Shown here piece after piece: positions 48,471 through 60,379 of a stretch of DNA of 64,000 bases. The notes below the pieces were generated by a model that searched no databases, had not been told where the DNA came from, and saw only the letters and a list, made by a program, of their open reading frames with translations. Source of the stretch: Magicicada septendecula. Its lineage: Eukaryota > Arthropoda > Insecta > Hemiptera > Cicadidae. Made by a program: the position numbers and the translations under genes. The stretch lies in the NCBI GenBank assembly GCA_034769895.1, contig CM068373.1, positions 439,127,080 to 439,191,079 on the forward strand, read 5' to 3'. Position 1 is the stretch's first letter, and each line of letters opens with the position of its first letter.

Positions 48471-49435
48471 CTAATGCAGTTGTATGATTTTGGAATTATA
48501 AGTAGTAGTTCCAGTTATTTAAAATCCATCCAACTGTCATTTCCTATGGCATTGAAAGTAATAAAGAAATTCTGTTCTCAGACAAGTTACTGGCCGATTG
48601 TTGGGCATTAAGTTTAATGGAGACTGCCACACTATTACATCCAAGCTTATTCTCCCCCAGACCCTTTGACCTCCTCTATCACTGGGAATTACTTCTACTC
48701 TTCTGTCAAGATTGTTGACTTGGTTGAAAGTAGACCCATAACTGAGTGGAATGATTGCGACCCTAAACCAGCTGCCTTCTCTGTAGATTGGCTGGTCTGC
48801 TGGTCTCCCCATTGCTAATTTTGGTTTGCCCCAGCTATTTTATTTCACTGGTACCACTAGCATTCCACTTGTCCTTCACCTGAGGAGGTGAGCTGATTAG
48901 CTCCTACATGGGAGTTGTGCTTGTTGCACTAGCAAACCAGTGTGTATCTGGACACCCATGGAACAGCAGTCCCTCACTCCATACTTTATGATGATGACTC
49001 CTAGTTCTAATCTCTATGAACATAGTTTTATGTCGAAAGGTTCCCTTAAAACGTTTTATGATAGTGAAATGTAGTGAAACATTATGAGATTGTGGTTGCA
49101 GGATTCAGAAGTTATTTTGTGAAGATAGATTTTTAGTATCACACAGCATGGTGGAAATGAATATATTTCTGTCTAGTGAAGAAGACCTTCTTATAGTGTG
49201 TCAATATATAGGAAAAGTTCAGCAAATATCCAGTACATCGATTTTATTCATTCATTCTGTTTAATATACATTCTGCTTTCCTTCATTGGTAACTCACGGC
49301 GTTTCTTGCAGGATTTGTACATGCAAGTGATGCAACTGGTCCATATTAATCTTACTCAAAGATGTGTAGTTCTAACTGAAAAGCCCATAGAAGTGTTACA
49401 GTCTGTTGTTCTATCAAAACAAAAAATATGGTTTT
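48471..49435. other. Unclassified, possibly repetitive DNA
   Basis: About 48590-48990 is less AT-rich than its surroundings, with a hairpin-forming stretch near 48880-48925. It looks like a piece of an interspersed repeat, but I could not classify it. The minus-strand frame at 48537-48812 is not supported as a gene. Confidence 0.3.
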
Positions 49436-50706
49436 ATATATATATATATATATATATATAAACTTTCACTTATGAACTTACTTTGGTTATCACTTCCCCA
49501 AATGTTTCAACATGATGTATGTCTTCTTCAGTGGGAGTTAATACTGAATGTCATAAACAGAGTAACGGTTATGGACTATAGGTGTGTGTGGTGGGGGTTG
49601 ATGGTGGGAGGGAATTGGCGCTGGGGTTCAAATTGTGTGTTTGGATCAGTGTATCAAATAGTGTATGTGATCTATAATGTAATTGTTCATTTAATATGTT
49701 GTTTGGTTGTAGTGCATGATTTCAGATTGTTCTGTTGTGTTTAGTTTTCTACTTTTAGGTAAGTAGTGTAATATTTCCATGTTGTGTTCTATGTTTGTGT
49801 AACTGTGGTTTTCGTTTTTTAAATGTGTGGCAAATGTGGAATGTATGTAGTTTGTGGTGAGGGCTTTTAAATGTTCTGAAAATCTGGAGGAAAAAGATCT
49901 TCCCGTCTGGCCGATGTAGAATTGGCGACAATCATTACAATTTAATTTATAAACCCCTGTTTTACTGTATATGTCTGTGTCTTTGTTAGTATTATTTATG
50001 TGTTTCCTAATGGTGTTGTTGGTTCTGTAAGCTACTTTATAATTGTGTTTCCTAAATGTGTTAGCAATTTTGTGTGTATTGGAATTGTAGTATGTAAGTG
50101 TGATGTATTTACTAGGTTGTGTGCTGTTGGCCTGATGTGTTTTACTTTTTGTGTTTAGGATGCGTTTGTGTAGTTTGTTTATTAAATCGGGGTTGTATCC
50201 ATTTTTGACTGCTATATATTTGATTGTGTTTAATTCTTCTTGGTAGTCATGTGTGTTTAGGGGTATTGAAGTGAGCCTGTGGAGCATGTAGTTGAAAGCT
50301 GCATGTTTGTGTTGAGTTGGGTGGTTGGATGAATTATGTATGACCATGTCTGATGTGGTGAGTTTCCTGTATATTTTGTATGTGTGTGTGTTGTTTGTTT
50401 TGGTGATTGTAAGGTCTAAAAAATGTATGCTATTATTTAGTTCTAATTCAAGTGTGAATTTTAATTTATGGTGTATAGTGTTAATGTATTTGTGGAAGTT
50501 TTCTATTTGTCTTTTGTTGCCGTTGTAGAGGAGTAAAATGTCAGCAACATACCTGTGCCAATATATTATTTTATCGGTGTATTTGTTATTGTTCAGTATG
50601 TGTTCCTGTTCTATGGTGTGTACAAATATTTCGGCTAGTATACCTGATATAGGGGAGCCCATGGGTAGTCCATCTGTTTGTGTGTAAAACATGTTATTGT
50701 GTGCGA
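49436..50706 (-). mobile_element. Penelope-like element 2, 5'-truncated
   Basis: The 3' end (left) runs into a TA microsatellite (about 49436-49460), the same kind of site as the fragment at 31397-31511. A CTGAAGA-hairpin-GAAAC motif lies at 49531-49504, between the coding end and the tail. The coding frame starts inside the RT at about 50692, so the 5' portion is lost. Element 2 is a relative of element 1, not a copy of it. Confidence 0.85.
49691..50692 (-). pseudogene. Penelope-like RT fragment and GIY-YIG endonuclease
   Basis: This is one open 333-residue frame. It starts with TDGLPMGSPISGILAEIF (RT motif 4), then YWHRYVADILLLYNGNKRQ, where the catalytic YVDD is changed to YVAD and the first Asp is lost. 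FLDLTITK and the thumb follow. Near the C-terminus, GVYKLNCNDCRQFYIGQTG and a downstream Arg form the GIY-YIG nuclease with its CxxC insertion. The frame is open yet both 5'-truncated and catalytically altered in the RT, so it is a pseudogene despite its length. The endonuclease motifs look intact. Confidence 0.88.
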
Positions 50707-52760
50707 AATAAGTGAACGAAGAGGATAAGCCAACAAGATAATTATAAAAAATATGGGTACTGCCACAACAAAAGTTAGAATGCTTTTAATGCCATTTGGT
50801 TACATAGTCTAAAATCATACTAACTCTATGTATCACACAAGTTACACCTGGCTGATTATTTTGCCAGACTGCATTGGTTTAACTTGTTGTTTAAGAAAGC
50901 ATTGGACAAAAGCTTCAACTCAGATGAGGCCAATTAAGCGACCACATCAACAGTAAAACTGGTCACTATTGAAACTCCAAAACCCTTATTTGACCTGCCA
51001 GTGGCCTTAACATTCTCAAAATATTGGTTCTGCAGTGTATTGTAATGTTACACCAAGATGTCAGGTGTTCATGATGAATTATGCCTATGATGAATGTCAA
51101 TTGAACACTTTAAAAAATAAAATGTATTTTCACACTCCATGAAAAAATGGAAATGAAATAAAAGATAGTCCAACTTCAGATATTACAACTACTCAGAAAA
51201 TAATAAGTATAAAAAAGCATCATGTTTTTTGTTAGTGGTGAATGGTGTAAAAATTTGAATGGCTTTGTGATTGGAAACTCAAAGCCTGTATTTTGTTTTC
51301 CTTGCTTACTTTATAGCAGAAAACTGTAAGAATTCATTCAGATTGGTTTAATAAGTGAATGTAGAATAAAATTAAAATTAAAAAACACTCAGAGATATCA
51401 TAGACAACAAAAACCCAGAAGTTAAAATAAAAATGTAAAAAAAAATTAGAATTCATGAAACTGGGCAACTTTATTTCACTTGCATTCATAGAACATTCAT
51501 GAACCTATGTGGATTCAGTTGCATTTATAAATAACTTAGTGAAGCTTGCAGAACAATGAAAATGAAACATAATGAATAGTAAAGAATGAAGACAGATTAC
51601 TAAAGGTAATTGATTGTACAAAATTTCATGGCAAACTTCTAGGGTATCATGTAAGTGATCCATGTGAAAGCAGAGATTTTGTGTACGGGATGAATAAATT
51701 GTATCGTTATTTATTATTTTAAAATTTTAATGGAAAAATTATTGACAAGTTTTGCCAAGGGAAGTATAAAATAATATATTTTATTTTATACAAGAAAACA
51801 TTCAATTTTTTCTTGTTTTCTCATTTGCTTGTTTTCTCATGCAGCATTTCTAAGTAAAATTTGTACCATCCACTACTGACACATTTAATGTCTTGTACAG
51901 TAGGTCATAATGACGAAAATGTCAACAAATTATGCTGTGTACTGAACTGAAGAATAATGTTATATTGTAGGGGGAAAAACACAGTTTGGCACAGGAGGAT
52001 GGAATTACCAAAAATGTGCCAACAGTTAACACGGTAAGATGTTGAAAGTCACAAACATTTGACCTATTCTGCCAAATTTATGTGGAACAGTATGCATAGT
52101 TCTGCAGAAGTAAACATGGAAGTTATAACACCATAAAGTCACAATTTTTCTTTAAGTGATTCAGATATGTACTTCCACAAGACAAAATAGATAACTGCCA
52201 AACAAGATAATTAATTATTAAAAGTGATCTACCATAAGGGAAATTAATGTGAGTAGCAAGCAGCTTACACAATGAAACATGTTTATCACAGAGAGAAATA
52301 TAAATACGTTTACTGTTTGTTTATTCTCACATGTGAATCCATTATAATGTGTATTATTATGATAGTCTTCATGAATTAGGCGCACAATACAACCATTCAT
52401 TATAAAGCACACATACGTGCACACACATTTAACACTTTCAGTGCCAACATATTTCAAGACTTATACCAAACAACTGGCCATTATTAACCTTTATTAATTA
52501 ATAATTTTATTAACCTTTGTTCAGTGTTAATGATGTAAGTGTCACAGCAATGAACACACTTACAAAAATATACAACATGTAGGTAAGAAATAATGAATTA
52601 CTATATTATAACAAACCATGTTTTTTAGTTTTGAAAAAAGTCAAAAATGTATTTTATTAAAGGTTGAAAACATTTTATGAATCTATATACTTTTGTCATG
52701 GTGTATCAAAATAATCAGTTTATAAATAAGTTTAATAGTCAATATGTTAATATGGAAAAG

Positions 52761-52814
<54 letters not shown>

Positions 52815-53161
52815 GTGTGTTACCTTGTATCTATTACCTATATAAGACTGAATAGATTAACTAATTTAAGACTGCTGATGAAAAGTGCTCCTCAGCCTAA
52901 TCTCCTCATCATCATTACCTTGTGGCAGCGTTTCTCAAACTAAGGGGCACAACCCACTGCTGGGTCTTGAGAAGCCATTTGGTGATCATTAAGTTGGGCT
53001 TGATAATTTATTTAAAAACCTATTGCATTTAGTATGAAGTAGAATTAAGAATGTATAATTTGTTTTAATGTAAAAAAGGGCTTAAGGTACTTGATGTTAG
53101 CTAAAATATGATTATAAACTGGGTGCACATCCCTACAAGTAATTCTGCCACCACCCATGCT
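50707..53161. other. AT-rich DNA with a possible hAT scrap and TG microsatellite
   Basis: A plus-strand reading near 51230-51330 (NLNGFVIGNSKPVFCFPCLL) resembles the start of the TTF-type zinc finger of ZMYM-like hAT transposases. It is isolated, with stops all around. A (TG)n run lies at about 52763-52820. Nothing else is recognised. Confidence 0.4.
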
Positions 53162-54230
53162 AGTGTCGGATTGGCAGCCTTCTGGGCCCTCGGCAAAGTT
53201 TAGCTGTGGGCCCCCCTCCCCCATGTTTCATACTGAATGTACACCATAGCAATTTGTAGAGACTCAATAGTAAAAATATTAACTATGACGTCATATACTC
53301 ACAATAAATTCTATTTTTTCTGAGAGGAAGGGATTGTAATAATATTTAATACAAATATCTAGTTTTATAAAATTATTTTATTACATACTTAATACTTTTT
53401 ATTACTAAATACAAAATCAAACACAATATTGTACATAATACAATGAAATTGACTGTTGTTGAAATACAGTAGTTATTTTTAGAAAAATGTAACATTTCCT
53501 TGATATAGGAAGATGATTCAAACTGAACAGTAAAAATCACACCATTTTTTTTTTTGTCTAAAGGCCCCCATACACAACAAACAATTTGCGCAACGACTGT
53601 GTTTGTGCAACATCATGTTTACGCAAACTTTGGTACATACACGTTGCAATGGCTTGTGCAAACCTCAGTTCATTTTGTGAAATTCTCGGGGAAGATGTCC
53701 GACATGGAAGCTGCTTGCGCTGCGATAGTTATTGCTTGTTTGATGGAAAAGAAAAAACCAAAACGAAAAAGAAAGCAGAGGATCTGGATGAAGGAATGGT
53801 TGAAGAAGAGGAGTGACTTTAGCCATGACCGTTTAGTAGCAGAGCTCAAAATAAGTTCAGTAGTAGACTACATAAACTATCTTCGAATGGATGCTGATAA
53901 GTTTGGTGAGCGGTGACTCCTTTGAAGAGCTGAAATTCTAAACTGCCATCGCAGCCCAAACCCTTGGGAAAATAATTGTCGAGACATGTAAGGCTTTGAT
54001 CCACGTTTTGAAAGGATATATCAAGGTGAGTAATAACTTTTTTTTCTCAAATTTCCAAAATTGTATTACAGAAATTATTACAAAAATTTAAATTCAAAGG
54101 TTTCACAACATGACAATGAAAATATTTGTTCAATTTAGATCAGTGCAGAAATTTAAATTCAAAGCAATGTTTTACAACTACACATTAATGACATTTGTAT
54201 TACTGTGAATACATATTTTTGGGTATTCAG

Positions 54231-57200
54231 TCAAAGTTGATACTGCTTATCATTAAGAAGTTCATTCATTGTGGTATAGTACCATAGTACTGATGGTGTA
54301 GAGTCTTGGTTTGGTTGGGAGCACGGGTGGCTGTGTTGTGTGACTGAAACAGTTGACAATTGCAAAAGTGATGTAGGGTATGAAGAAAGTTGAGATGGGT
54401 GTGACTGTTGTTGTGGACTAGGTGTGAGTATGGAGAGGGTGGTGCTGAACATGGTGAAGGTTGATGAGCTGAGTGTGGATACTGATAGCCTGGTGAAGGG
54501 TGAGTGAATGATAGAGGTGAATGATTGATGATAACTGAGTTTCTGTGGAGATTGCCTAATTGTCTTTCACAAAGAATATCGTCAATGAATTTTTTAGCAT
54601 ACAATTGCTAATCTGGCTTCATTTTAGTGAACTCTATGCCCCACCTCTTTGCTAGGATTTGGGAGTCAGAGATGGGATTTTGAAGATGTTGACAAGTAAT
54701 ATCCGATAATCTAAACAGTTTAGTTTCTTCGCTTTCTATGGGTGCATTTTGCTGGTGCGCCAATTTTCGTTTTGGTGTAGGCTGCTGTTGTGATGGTCGA
54801 AGGAAAGAACCTTCTTCAACAACCTTAAAAAAATAAAATAGATATGTACATAATTAAATATATTTATAAATTGATCAATATAAAAAATAATAAATTGGAA
54901 GTAAAATAATTGAAATTTTATTGCAGATTCCGACAAATGAAAATGAATGGAAGGTTGTAGCCAAACAGTTTGAAAAAAAGGTGGAATTTTCTGCATTGTA
55001 TCGGTGCCATTGATGGTAAGCACATTACCATACGAAAACCACCAGGAACAGGCTCCTATTATTTCAACTATAAGCAATCATTCAGCATTGTATTAATGGC
55101 AGTGGTAAATGGTAATTATGAATTCATAATAGCAGATGTAGGAGCCAACGGAAGAGACTCTGATGGAGGAGTGTTTCCAAATACGCGGTTCTATGAGCGA
55201 CTTGTGGAATACAAACTACACATTCCTCAACATGATAATTTACCTGAGAGTGAGATCAAACTGCCGTACGTTTTGGTAGGGGACGATGCATTTCCTCTTA
55301 TGGACAACTTGATGAAACCGTTTAGTCCAAAAAACCTGACCACAGAACAAGCCATATTTAATTAGACTATCTTGTGCTCGCCGCATTGTGGAGAATGCAT
55401 TTGGAATATTACCATCCCGGTTCCGAATACTGTTGAGAGAAATTAAGCTTTGCCCAGAAAAAGCAACTACGATAGTTCTAACATGTACTTAAGGGGCCGT
55501 GCAATAATCACGTGATGTTTTTTTAGCAATTTTTTAACCCCCCCTCCCGCCTGGTGATATGTGGTGAGGTTTTAGACTACCCCCCCAACCCAAAATCACG
55601 TGTATTTTTTTGGTATCTTAAACATTTTCAGAATATTATCTTTAAATACAGGTATAATCTAATTTAATTCTGGAAAATTAAGCACCGTGATAAAAATATC
55701 CAGACAGGCATTAAGGTTGCAGGTTGATTCTGACTGGCATAAAAATAATAAAGGAAAGGTGTAATCTTGTGAAAAACATATATTAGTACTGGTACATGAA
55801 TATATTTAATGAATATTGTCCTCGGACCACGGATTAGCGAGACTTTCTTCAACACTAACAATTGGATAGGTATCTTGCAAATCAGCTGTTGGCATTGTGG
55901 TTTGTTGAAGATCAACGTCAGTCTCATCAAGCCACTCGGCGTCATCATTTTCGCGCACTACGCAGAGAATCTCTCTCGATGTAGCAATCGATCGTCGCGT
56001 AAGGATACATGAAGGACGAACATTGTGCATCTCTGAAGTATTATTGCTCGGATTATTAGGTTGCTTGTGACATGACTTTACATGTGCCTTAACACTCTTC
56101 TTTGTACAGAAATACAGTCCACACCGCTGGCACGTCCTGCCCTCAAGCTGCTGACGATCCTGCTTCAGGCTAGGGCAATACAGGTCATAAGGCAATTTGT
56201 CAAAGCCCTCATGCGTTGGGGTAATTCCAAGAGACCGGCGTAAAAGAAATGTCGCAAACGTCTTGCCATCATGCTCTTGTGGCAACGGCGAGTCAAGGTT
56301 ACGCGTCGCTTCTTGGATCAGAAATCGCGCGCTTTAAGTTAATAACGAAAAAACAAATACACGTGACATCTCACTACACCCCCTCCCCCTTGTGATATTT
56401 TGTGATTTTTTCCGAACCCCTCCCCCCCCTTTCAAGCCTCACGTGATTATTGCACGACCCCTACATAATTTTTTACGGATGAAAAAACTGGACTCGTACT
56501 ACCAAGGTGGTTTTGATGTTGAAAACACAACGACAGGGGAGATCGTAAACGCAGACTGGAGATCAGATGGAAAGATATTTCCTTTACAACAACTCACAGG
56601 CCGAAATATCCCTTTATCATCAAAGGAAACACGTCTTAACTTTTCACGCTACTTTATTAGTGAGCAGGGGGCTGTCCCATGGCAGGAAAATATATTGTCA
56701 CAATCCTGAATTATTGTACAACGAACAGTAAGTAAATAATAGTACCTATGTACTAATAGTACCTTATCAGTAATAATAATTGGTAATTAATTTCAAGTAG
56801 TAAACAGTTGAATAAAAAGAGTTGACAAGCTTACCGTCTCATTTATTTCCTCCATTTCCTCGTCATATTCATTTGTATCATCTATTGTGGAAGTTCCCTG
56901 CATTTGAGTCTCGTGGTCCCTCAGAAAATCTGTATCGGTGAAATACCATAAATTGGGGACATACACATCTTCACTTCCTGCACCGAATTTGTTGCTGCTA
57001 TTGATTTTCTTAAGTTCTCTACGGTACGAAGTATGAAGGGTAATTTTGTTACGCACCAGAGCCCTATCTGCTTTGGGATCAATCTCCTTCATCTTCTCCA
57101 CCAGTTTCTCATACGCCACATCCTTCATATTTCTGTTTTTATAAACCTCACTCTTCACTTTCCACAGTTCAGGCAACTCGCGATAAACTGAGATGAACTC

Positions 57201-57287
57201 GTGCCAGAATTCCTTATTAATATTTATTGTTAACGCCATAATAAACCGGACACAGGTAGATAACAGAAGAGGTCTTTCCTCGGCCAA
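54231..57287 (-). CDS. Harbinger Myb/MADF-like partner protein (two exons)
   Basis: Exon 1 (57287-56835) encodes NINKEFWHEFISVYRELPEL, WKVKSEVYKNRNMKDVAYEK, then YVPNLWYFTDTDFLRDHETQ, a MADF/Myb-SANT-type DNA-binding domain of Harbinger ORF2 proteins. The likely start is the internal Met before ALTININKEF. The donor at 56834 (GTAAGC) and the acceptor before 54823 join in frame (NET|VVEEGSF). Exon 2 reads QQQPTPKRKLAHQQNAPIES and then AYAKKFIDDILCERQLGNL-like sequence, the conserved C-terminal helix of the family, followed by a Ser/Pro/His-rich tail. One in-frame stop (TAG near 54611) interrupts exon 2. The protein probably brings the transposase to the ends and to the nucleus. Confidence 0.75.
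55492..56463 (-). mobile_element. 1-kb inverted-repeat element carrying a C2H2-finger ORF
   Basis: The ends AGGGGCCGTGCAATAATCAC (55492) and, on the minus strand, AGGGGTCGTGCAATAATCAC (to about 56463) are near-perfect inverted repeats. C-rich and T-rich stretches lie just inside. The element splits the Harbinger transposase in the middle of a codon block (TCTY...HNFLR), so it is an insertion. I could not define its target duplication or superfamily. Its only gene is the minus-strand frame at 55806-56285. Confidence 0.75.
55806..56340 (-). CDS. C2H2 zinc-finger ORF of the nested element, unknown
   Basis: The frame is open from at least 56340 (reading RFLIQEATRNLDSPLPQEHD) to the stop at 55806. 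The 56285 start is a TTG, so the real start or a splice acceptor lies further upstream. A single C2H2-type finger, CQRCGLYFCTKKSVKAHVKS followed by CH, sits in the middle. FDKLPYDLYCPSLKQDRQQL precedes it and an acidic stretch (ENDDAEWLDETDVDLQ) follows. I recognise no transposase core. It could be the DNA-binding end of a truncated transposase or a cargo gene. Confidence 0.5.
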
Positions 57288-57475
57288 CTATCGTCAAACA
57301 CTGCCATAGACATTCAAACCGCTTATCAAGCGCTGAGTGTTGTGCATCTTATTTCGGTCTCGACCGATTTGTTTCAAACTGTTGTGCAATTAGTCAATCC
57401 GTGCCATATACCATCAAAATGTTCATGCAAAACCCTTTGTTGCGCAAATTGTTTGATCGTGTGTGGGGGCCTTAA

Positions 57476-59329
57476 GTTCGTCACTTGTACACGCAATGTC
57501 ATCTATTATTTTACTTTTGTTTATATTTTGGAATAAGTCCCTCTCACAGTTCATAAGCATGAAATTACTTAAAAGTTCCTGACCTAGAGATTTCTTTAGT
57601 TTGTTTTTAACAATTTTTAGTTTGGAAAAGACTCTTTTGCAAGAAACTTGAGTACATGGAACTGTCATTAAATATTTATAAACCGAATACAAATTTTTGA
57701 AAAGGCCAGATTGAGAAGATAGATCATACAATACAGTAAAAGCACATGATAAACATTGGGAACACTTAACTTTAGAATTAATTCTACACAAAGACTTATA
57801 ATCTACGTCATCATCGCTTGATCCCCCTTCATCAGGTACAAGATCATCAGGGCATTCTCTTTCCAGAAACAGCTTGAAAACATCGTACTGTGCGGCAAAC
57901 TGTTTCAGCTCATTAGTAAGATCTGATCTCCTAATGTTTGTTAAATTTGACACTGCTATCACCGAAGTCGCAGATATTTCATGATTGGGATGATTTAACA
58001 TTTTTGCAAAGTTTTTGGGATCCAAAATAGCACAATCTTTTAATAAATCCTGATTTAGAACAAACCGTTCTTCAATGCTTTTCATAGCACATTCCAAAAT
58101 GTTAAAATACAACGCCTTAAATTTCTGGGTAGTAGTAACAGAGCACGACTCATCCTGTGCATGTTCTCCTGGCATTTTCATTTTTTTGCTAATTCTATTT
58201 TCAGGAAAATCCACCTCCATTTCTAGTTCACTGTCTTCAAACTTTGTTTGTATGTGAACGGTATACTTTTTACAACATTGCAGTAATTTATCAAAATGTG
58301 TCTCATCCCTCTTTTTTTGGATTTGTTTTATCAAATTTTCCACTAATTTCCATACTTTTGAGTAATCCAGATTTTTACTAAAAAAACAGAAACTGGTGAA
58401 GTTACTATGAATAAATCCAAAATGAAAAAAGCAGTAAATAAATGTTCAAATTTAGTCCATTGGTTAATGAGTATTCGAGCTGTAAACTTAGTTTTGCAAT
58501 CGAAGTTACCATTAGAAATATCTAATAATACATGAAACGAGAGACCAGAGGGCTGTGCGAGACGAAGGGCATGCCCGTCGCCCGCTCGTGTACTGCGTTC
58601 CGAGCTTCAGAAAGAGCTCCTGCCGCAGGGTCTATTGATATGGTCTGGATTTGGGTGTGGCCTGCTACCGGCCGTGGGAGTTCAATTAATTAATTAATTG
58701 AGGGTGAGTGTTCGCCGAGGCTGGGTCCAAGATTCTCCTGGCACAGACTGGTAGCGACCGAGGGCGCTAATGAGATGGTTGCCCTGGAATTGGGCGGAGC
58801 GACGATAGAATTTTCGGGACAGTGTCCGTATAGTGGCGTCCAGGGAACGGACACGCAGAGAGTCTCGGATCGTTTTGTTCGATGTCAGTTAATGGGCTTT
58901 GCATGCCCTTATACATGACACAGATTCACCAACTTCCAAGAATCATTGGGACAGTCAAAATCATCTGAAAATGATTCATACTCAATTATTGAAGTCAGGG
59001 CTTTGTGCTTGCTCCACCATCTAGTAGCGCCAATTTTTTTTAAGTCTGTATAGTTTTTTCTTGACCTTTGAAATGGCTTTTTGTGTGTTCTTCCCAAAAA
59101 GTCATTCTTTTATAGGACTGACTGAGGAAACAACCCGTCTCCTCCACCGAACCAAATAAGTTTTCCGCCTGAAGGCAATTCACTGTAGAATCTGCCACAA
59201 CCAGATTTAAAACATGTGCCATGCAGTGGGTGATGCGTGCTTAACGCACTCGAGTTTTTCTTGAGTTAGTGTAGCAAGCTGAATGATGCTGGTAGGAAGT
59301 CAGAAAAATGTTTTTGAATGAATTAGTGG
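57476..59329 (-). pseudogene. hAT transposase (ZMYM1-like), C-terminal two thirds, interrupted
   Basis: From the right, 59250-58919 reads ITHCMAHVLNLVVADSTVN, a blocked frame, then KKIGATRWWSKHKALTSI. These match the 'C-aH-LNL' and 'TRW-sk' landmarks of the hAT catalytic core. After the 375-bp insert, a 306-residue frame (58343 leftwards) continues through the insertion domain. It ends with YKYLMTVPCTQVSCKRVFSK and NKLKKSLGQELLSNFMLMN, the dimerisation domain containing the last acidic region. The frame then runs into the Harbinger end, so its final residues are foreign. Frame changes and three insertions make it non-functional. Confidence 0.82.
58536..58910. mobile_element. 375-bp insertion with 8-bp direct repeats
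   Basis: ATACATGA flanks the insert on both sides (58528-58535 and 58911-58918), and the insert splits otherwise collinear hAT coding sequence. The insert is GC-rich compared with its surroundings and carries AAGGGCATGC near its left end and GCATGCCCTT at its right end as a short inverted repeat. The 8-bp duplication suggests a hAT-type non-autonomous element, but the left end is not cleanly defined. Confidence 0.6.
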
Positions 59330-59662
59330 ACTGTAATCAGATTTAAGTAACGTTTATTTGAGCATTATTCAGAAGCGCAGGCCCACGCAATTACGTCAGG
59401 CGCACATAGCCAAAATATAAATGTGGCGTAGATTGCCAGGCTACATAATGTGTAGCATTTAAAGGAGATCGAATAATAAGTACATTAGTAAATTTGGATT
59501 GCCGCGGCTAGCGAGAAAGGAAGGGTACAAACGCACAGCTTAAAGGTTGAGTGATAACTAACTAAACGCAGCGGTGAGCCCACTAGTGCTGCACCGCGAC
59601 GGATGACGTAAGTGCGCTCGGCTGATTGCGCGTGAGCAAGTACAAGGTACAATGTATTAACA
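59330..59662 (-). repeat. BEL/Pao 3' LTR (left edge of a Pao element)
   Basis: The block runs from TGTAATCAGA to GTATTAACA and is followed inward by DNA whose minus strand reads TTTTGAGGCGGGCAGTA, a plausible polypurine tract. Only one LTR is in the window, so the left boundary is an estimate based on the TG start. Confidence 0.55.
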
Positions 59663-60379
59663 TACTGCCCGCCTCAAAATCGGGCGATTTTGACATAGTT
59701 TGCAGTAAAAAAAAAAGAACAAGTTATTTAAAACATACAAGTGTACATGAATAAGTTACACATCTAAGAGATGCGACAATACATGGTACATGAATATTGG
59801 CAAAAATACAAATATAATATAAACAAGTGTAAATATATTATTAATCAATGCTCAATAAATAATATGTAACAATAGTCCAAAGGCTTGAATATGCGATAAA
59901 ACATAATAAGAATAATAACAATAACACATGGCAATAAGGACATCGTAGGTGGCATTGCACAATCATTAGAGAAATCCAACAAATTTAAAAATAACAGAGT
60001 GACACTTAGCGTATAATAAGCAGTATAACACAATAATAGAAGGCAATATACCTGAAAAATTCACTATGATATATACAATAGAAATGTACCACCAAAAATT
60101 TCTATAATAATATACAATAGAAATACCCAAAAAATTTAATATAATAATATACACTGCACCACACAGTACACCATAATTGACATCACACTAAGAAAAAGAG
60201 AAACGTTTAAATGTTCACCAATGCACCGCAACATGGCGTCCATCAAATGATAAAGTGCATAAATAGGTACACATTACATAAGTAACATAACATAAGCAAC
60301 ATTGTACTTAGTAAAATGTGCATGGTAGAGCATGTGCTCGACCGGCAATGTCCCGGGCATGAAGCACCGATATGTCAAT

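Larger units (their letters stand above)
53695..56709 (+). pseudogene. Harbinger transposase (HARBI1-like), frameshifted and interrupted
   Basis: Exon 1 starts at the ATG at 53695 (MSDMEAACAAIVIACLMEKK). It has a basic stretch and the conserved 'SSVVDYINYLRMDADKFGE' block. After a frame change it reaches VETCKALIHVLKGYIK before the donor GTGAGT at 54026. Exon 2 starts after TTGCAG at 54927 (IPTNENEW). It has GAIDGKH (first catalytic Asp, near 55012), LVGDDAFPL (second, near 55280) and, in another frame, RIVENAFGI (the Glu, near 55393). The frame continues after the insert at 55492-56463 with NFLRMKKLDSYYQGG. At least three frame changes plus the insertion inactivate it. The family cuts DNA in a complex with its Myb-like partner. 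Confidence 0.88.
53562..57472. mobile_element. PIF/Harbinger transposon with two genes
   Basis: The terminal inverted repeats are AGGCCCCCATACAC at the left (53562) and GTGTGTGGGGGCCT at the right (to 57472). The shared inner part AAACAATTTGCGCAAC gives a repeat of about 33 bp with few mismatches. TAA flanks both ends (53559-53561 and 57473-57475), the 3-bp TWA-type target of Harbinger. It carries a plus-strand DDE transposase and a minus-strand Myb/MADF-like protein, the standard two-protein set. It lies in the C-terminal end of a hAT transposase and has itself received a 1-kb insertion at 55492-56463. Confidence 0.93.
53162..59329 (-). mobile_element. ZMYM-type hAT transposon, multiply interrupted
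   Basis: Minus-strand hAT transposase sequence (57476-59329) is interrupted by a Harbinger element (53562-57472), a 375-bp insert (58536-58910) and a BEL/Pao LTR (from 59330). The left edge near 53162 (GTGTCGGATTGGCAGCC) resembles the end type of some hAT elements, but this is a guess. The 5' part of the transposase is not in view and may lie beyond the Pao element to the right. Confidence 0.6.

Noticed and set aside
55809..56012. Plus-strand frame inside the 1-kb nested element
   Set aside because: It is antisense to the C2H2-finger ORF, which has a clear motif.
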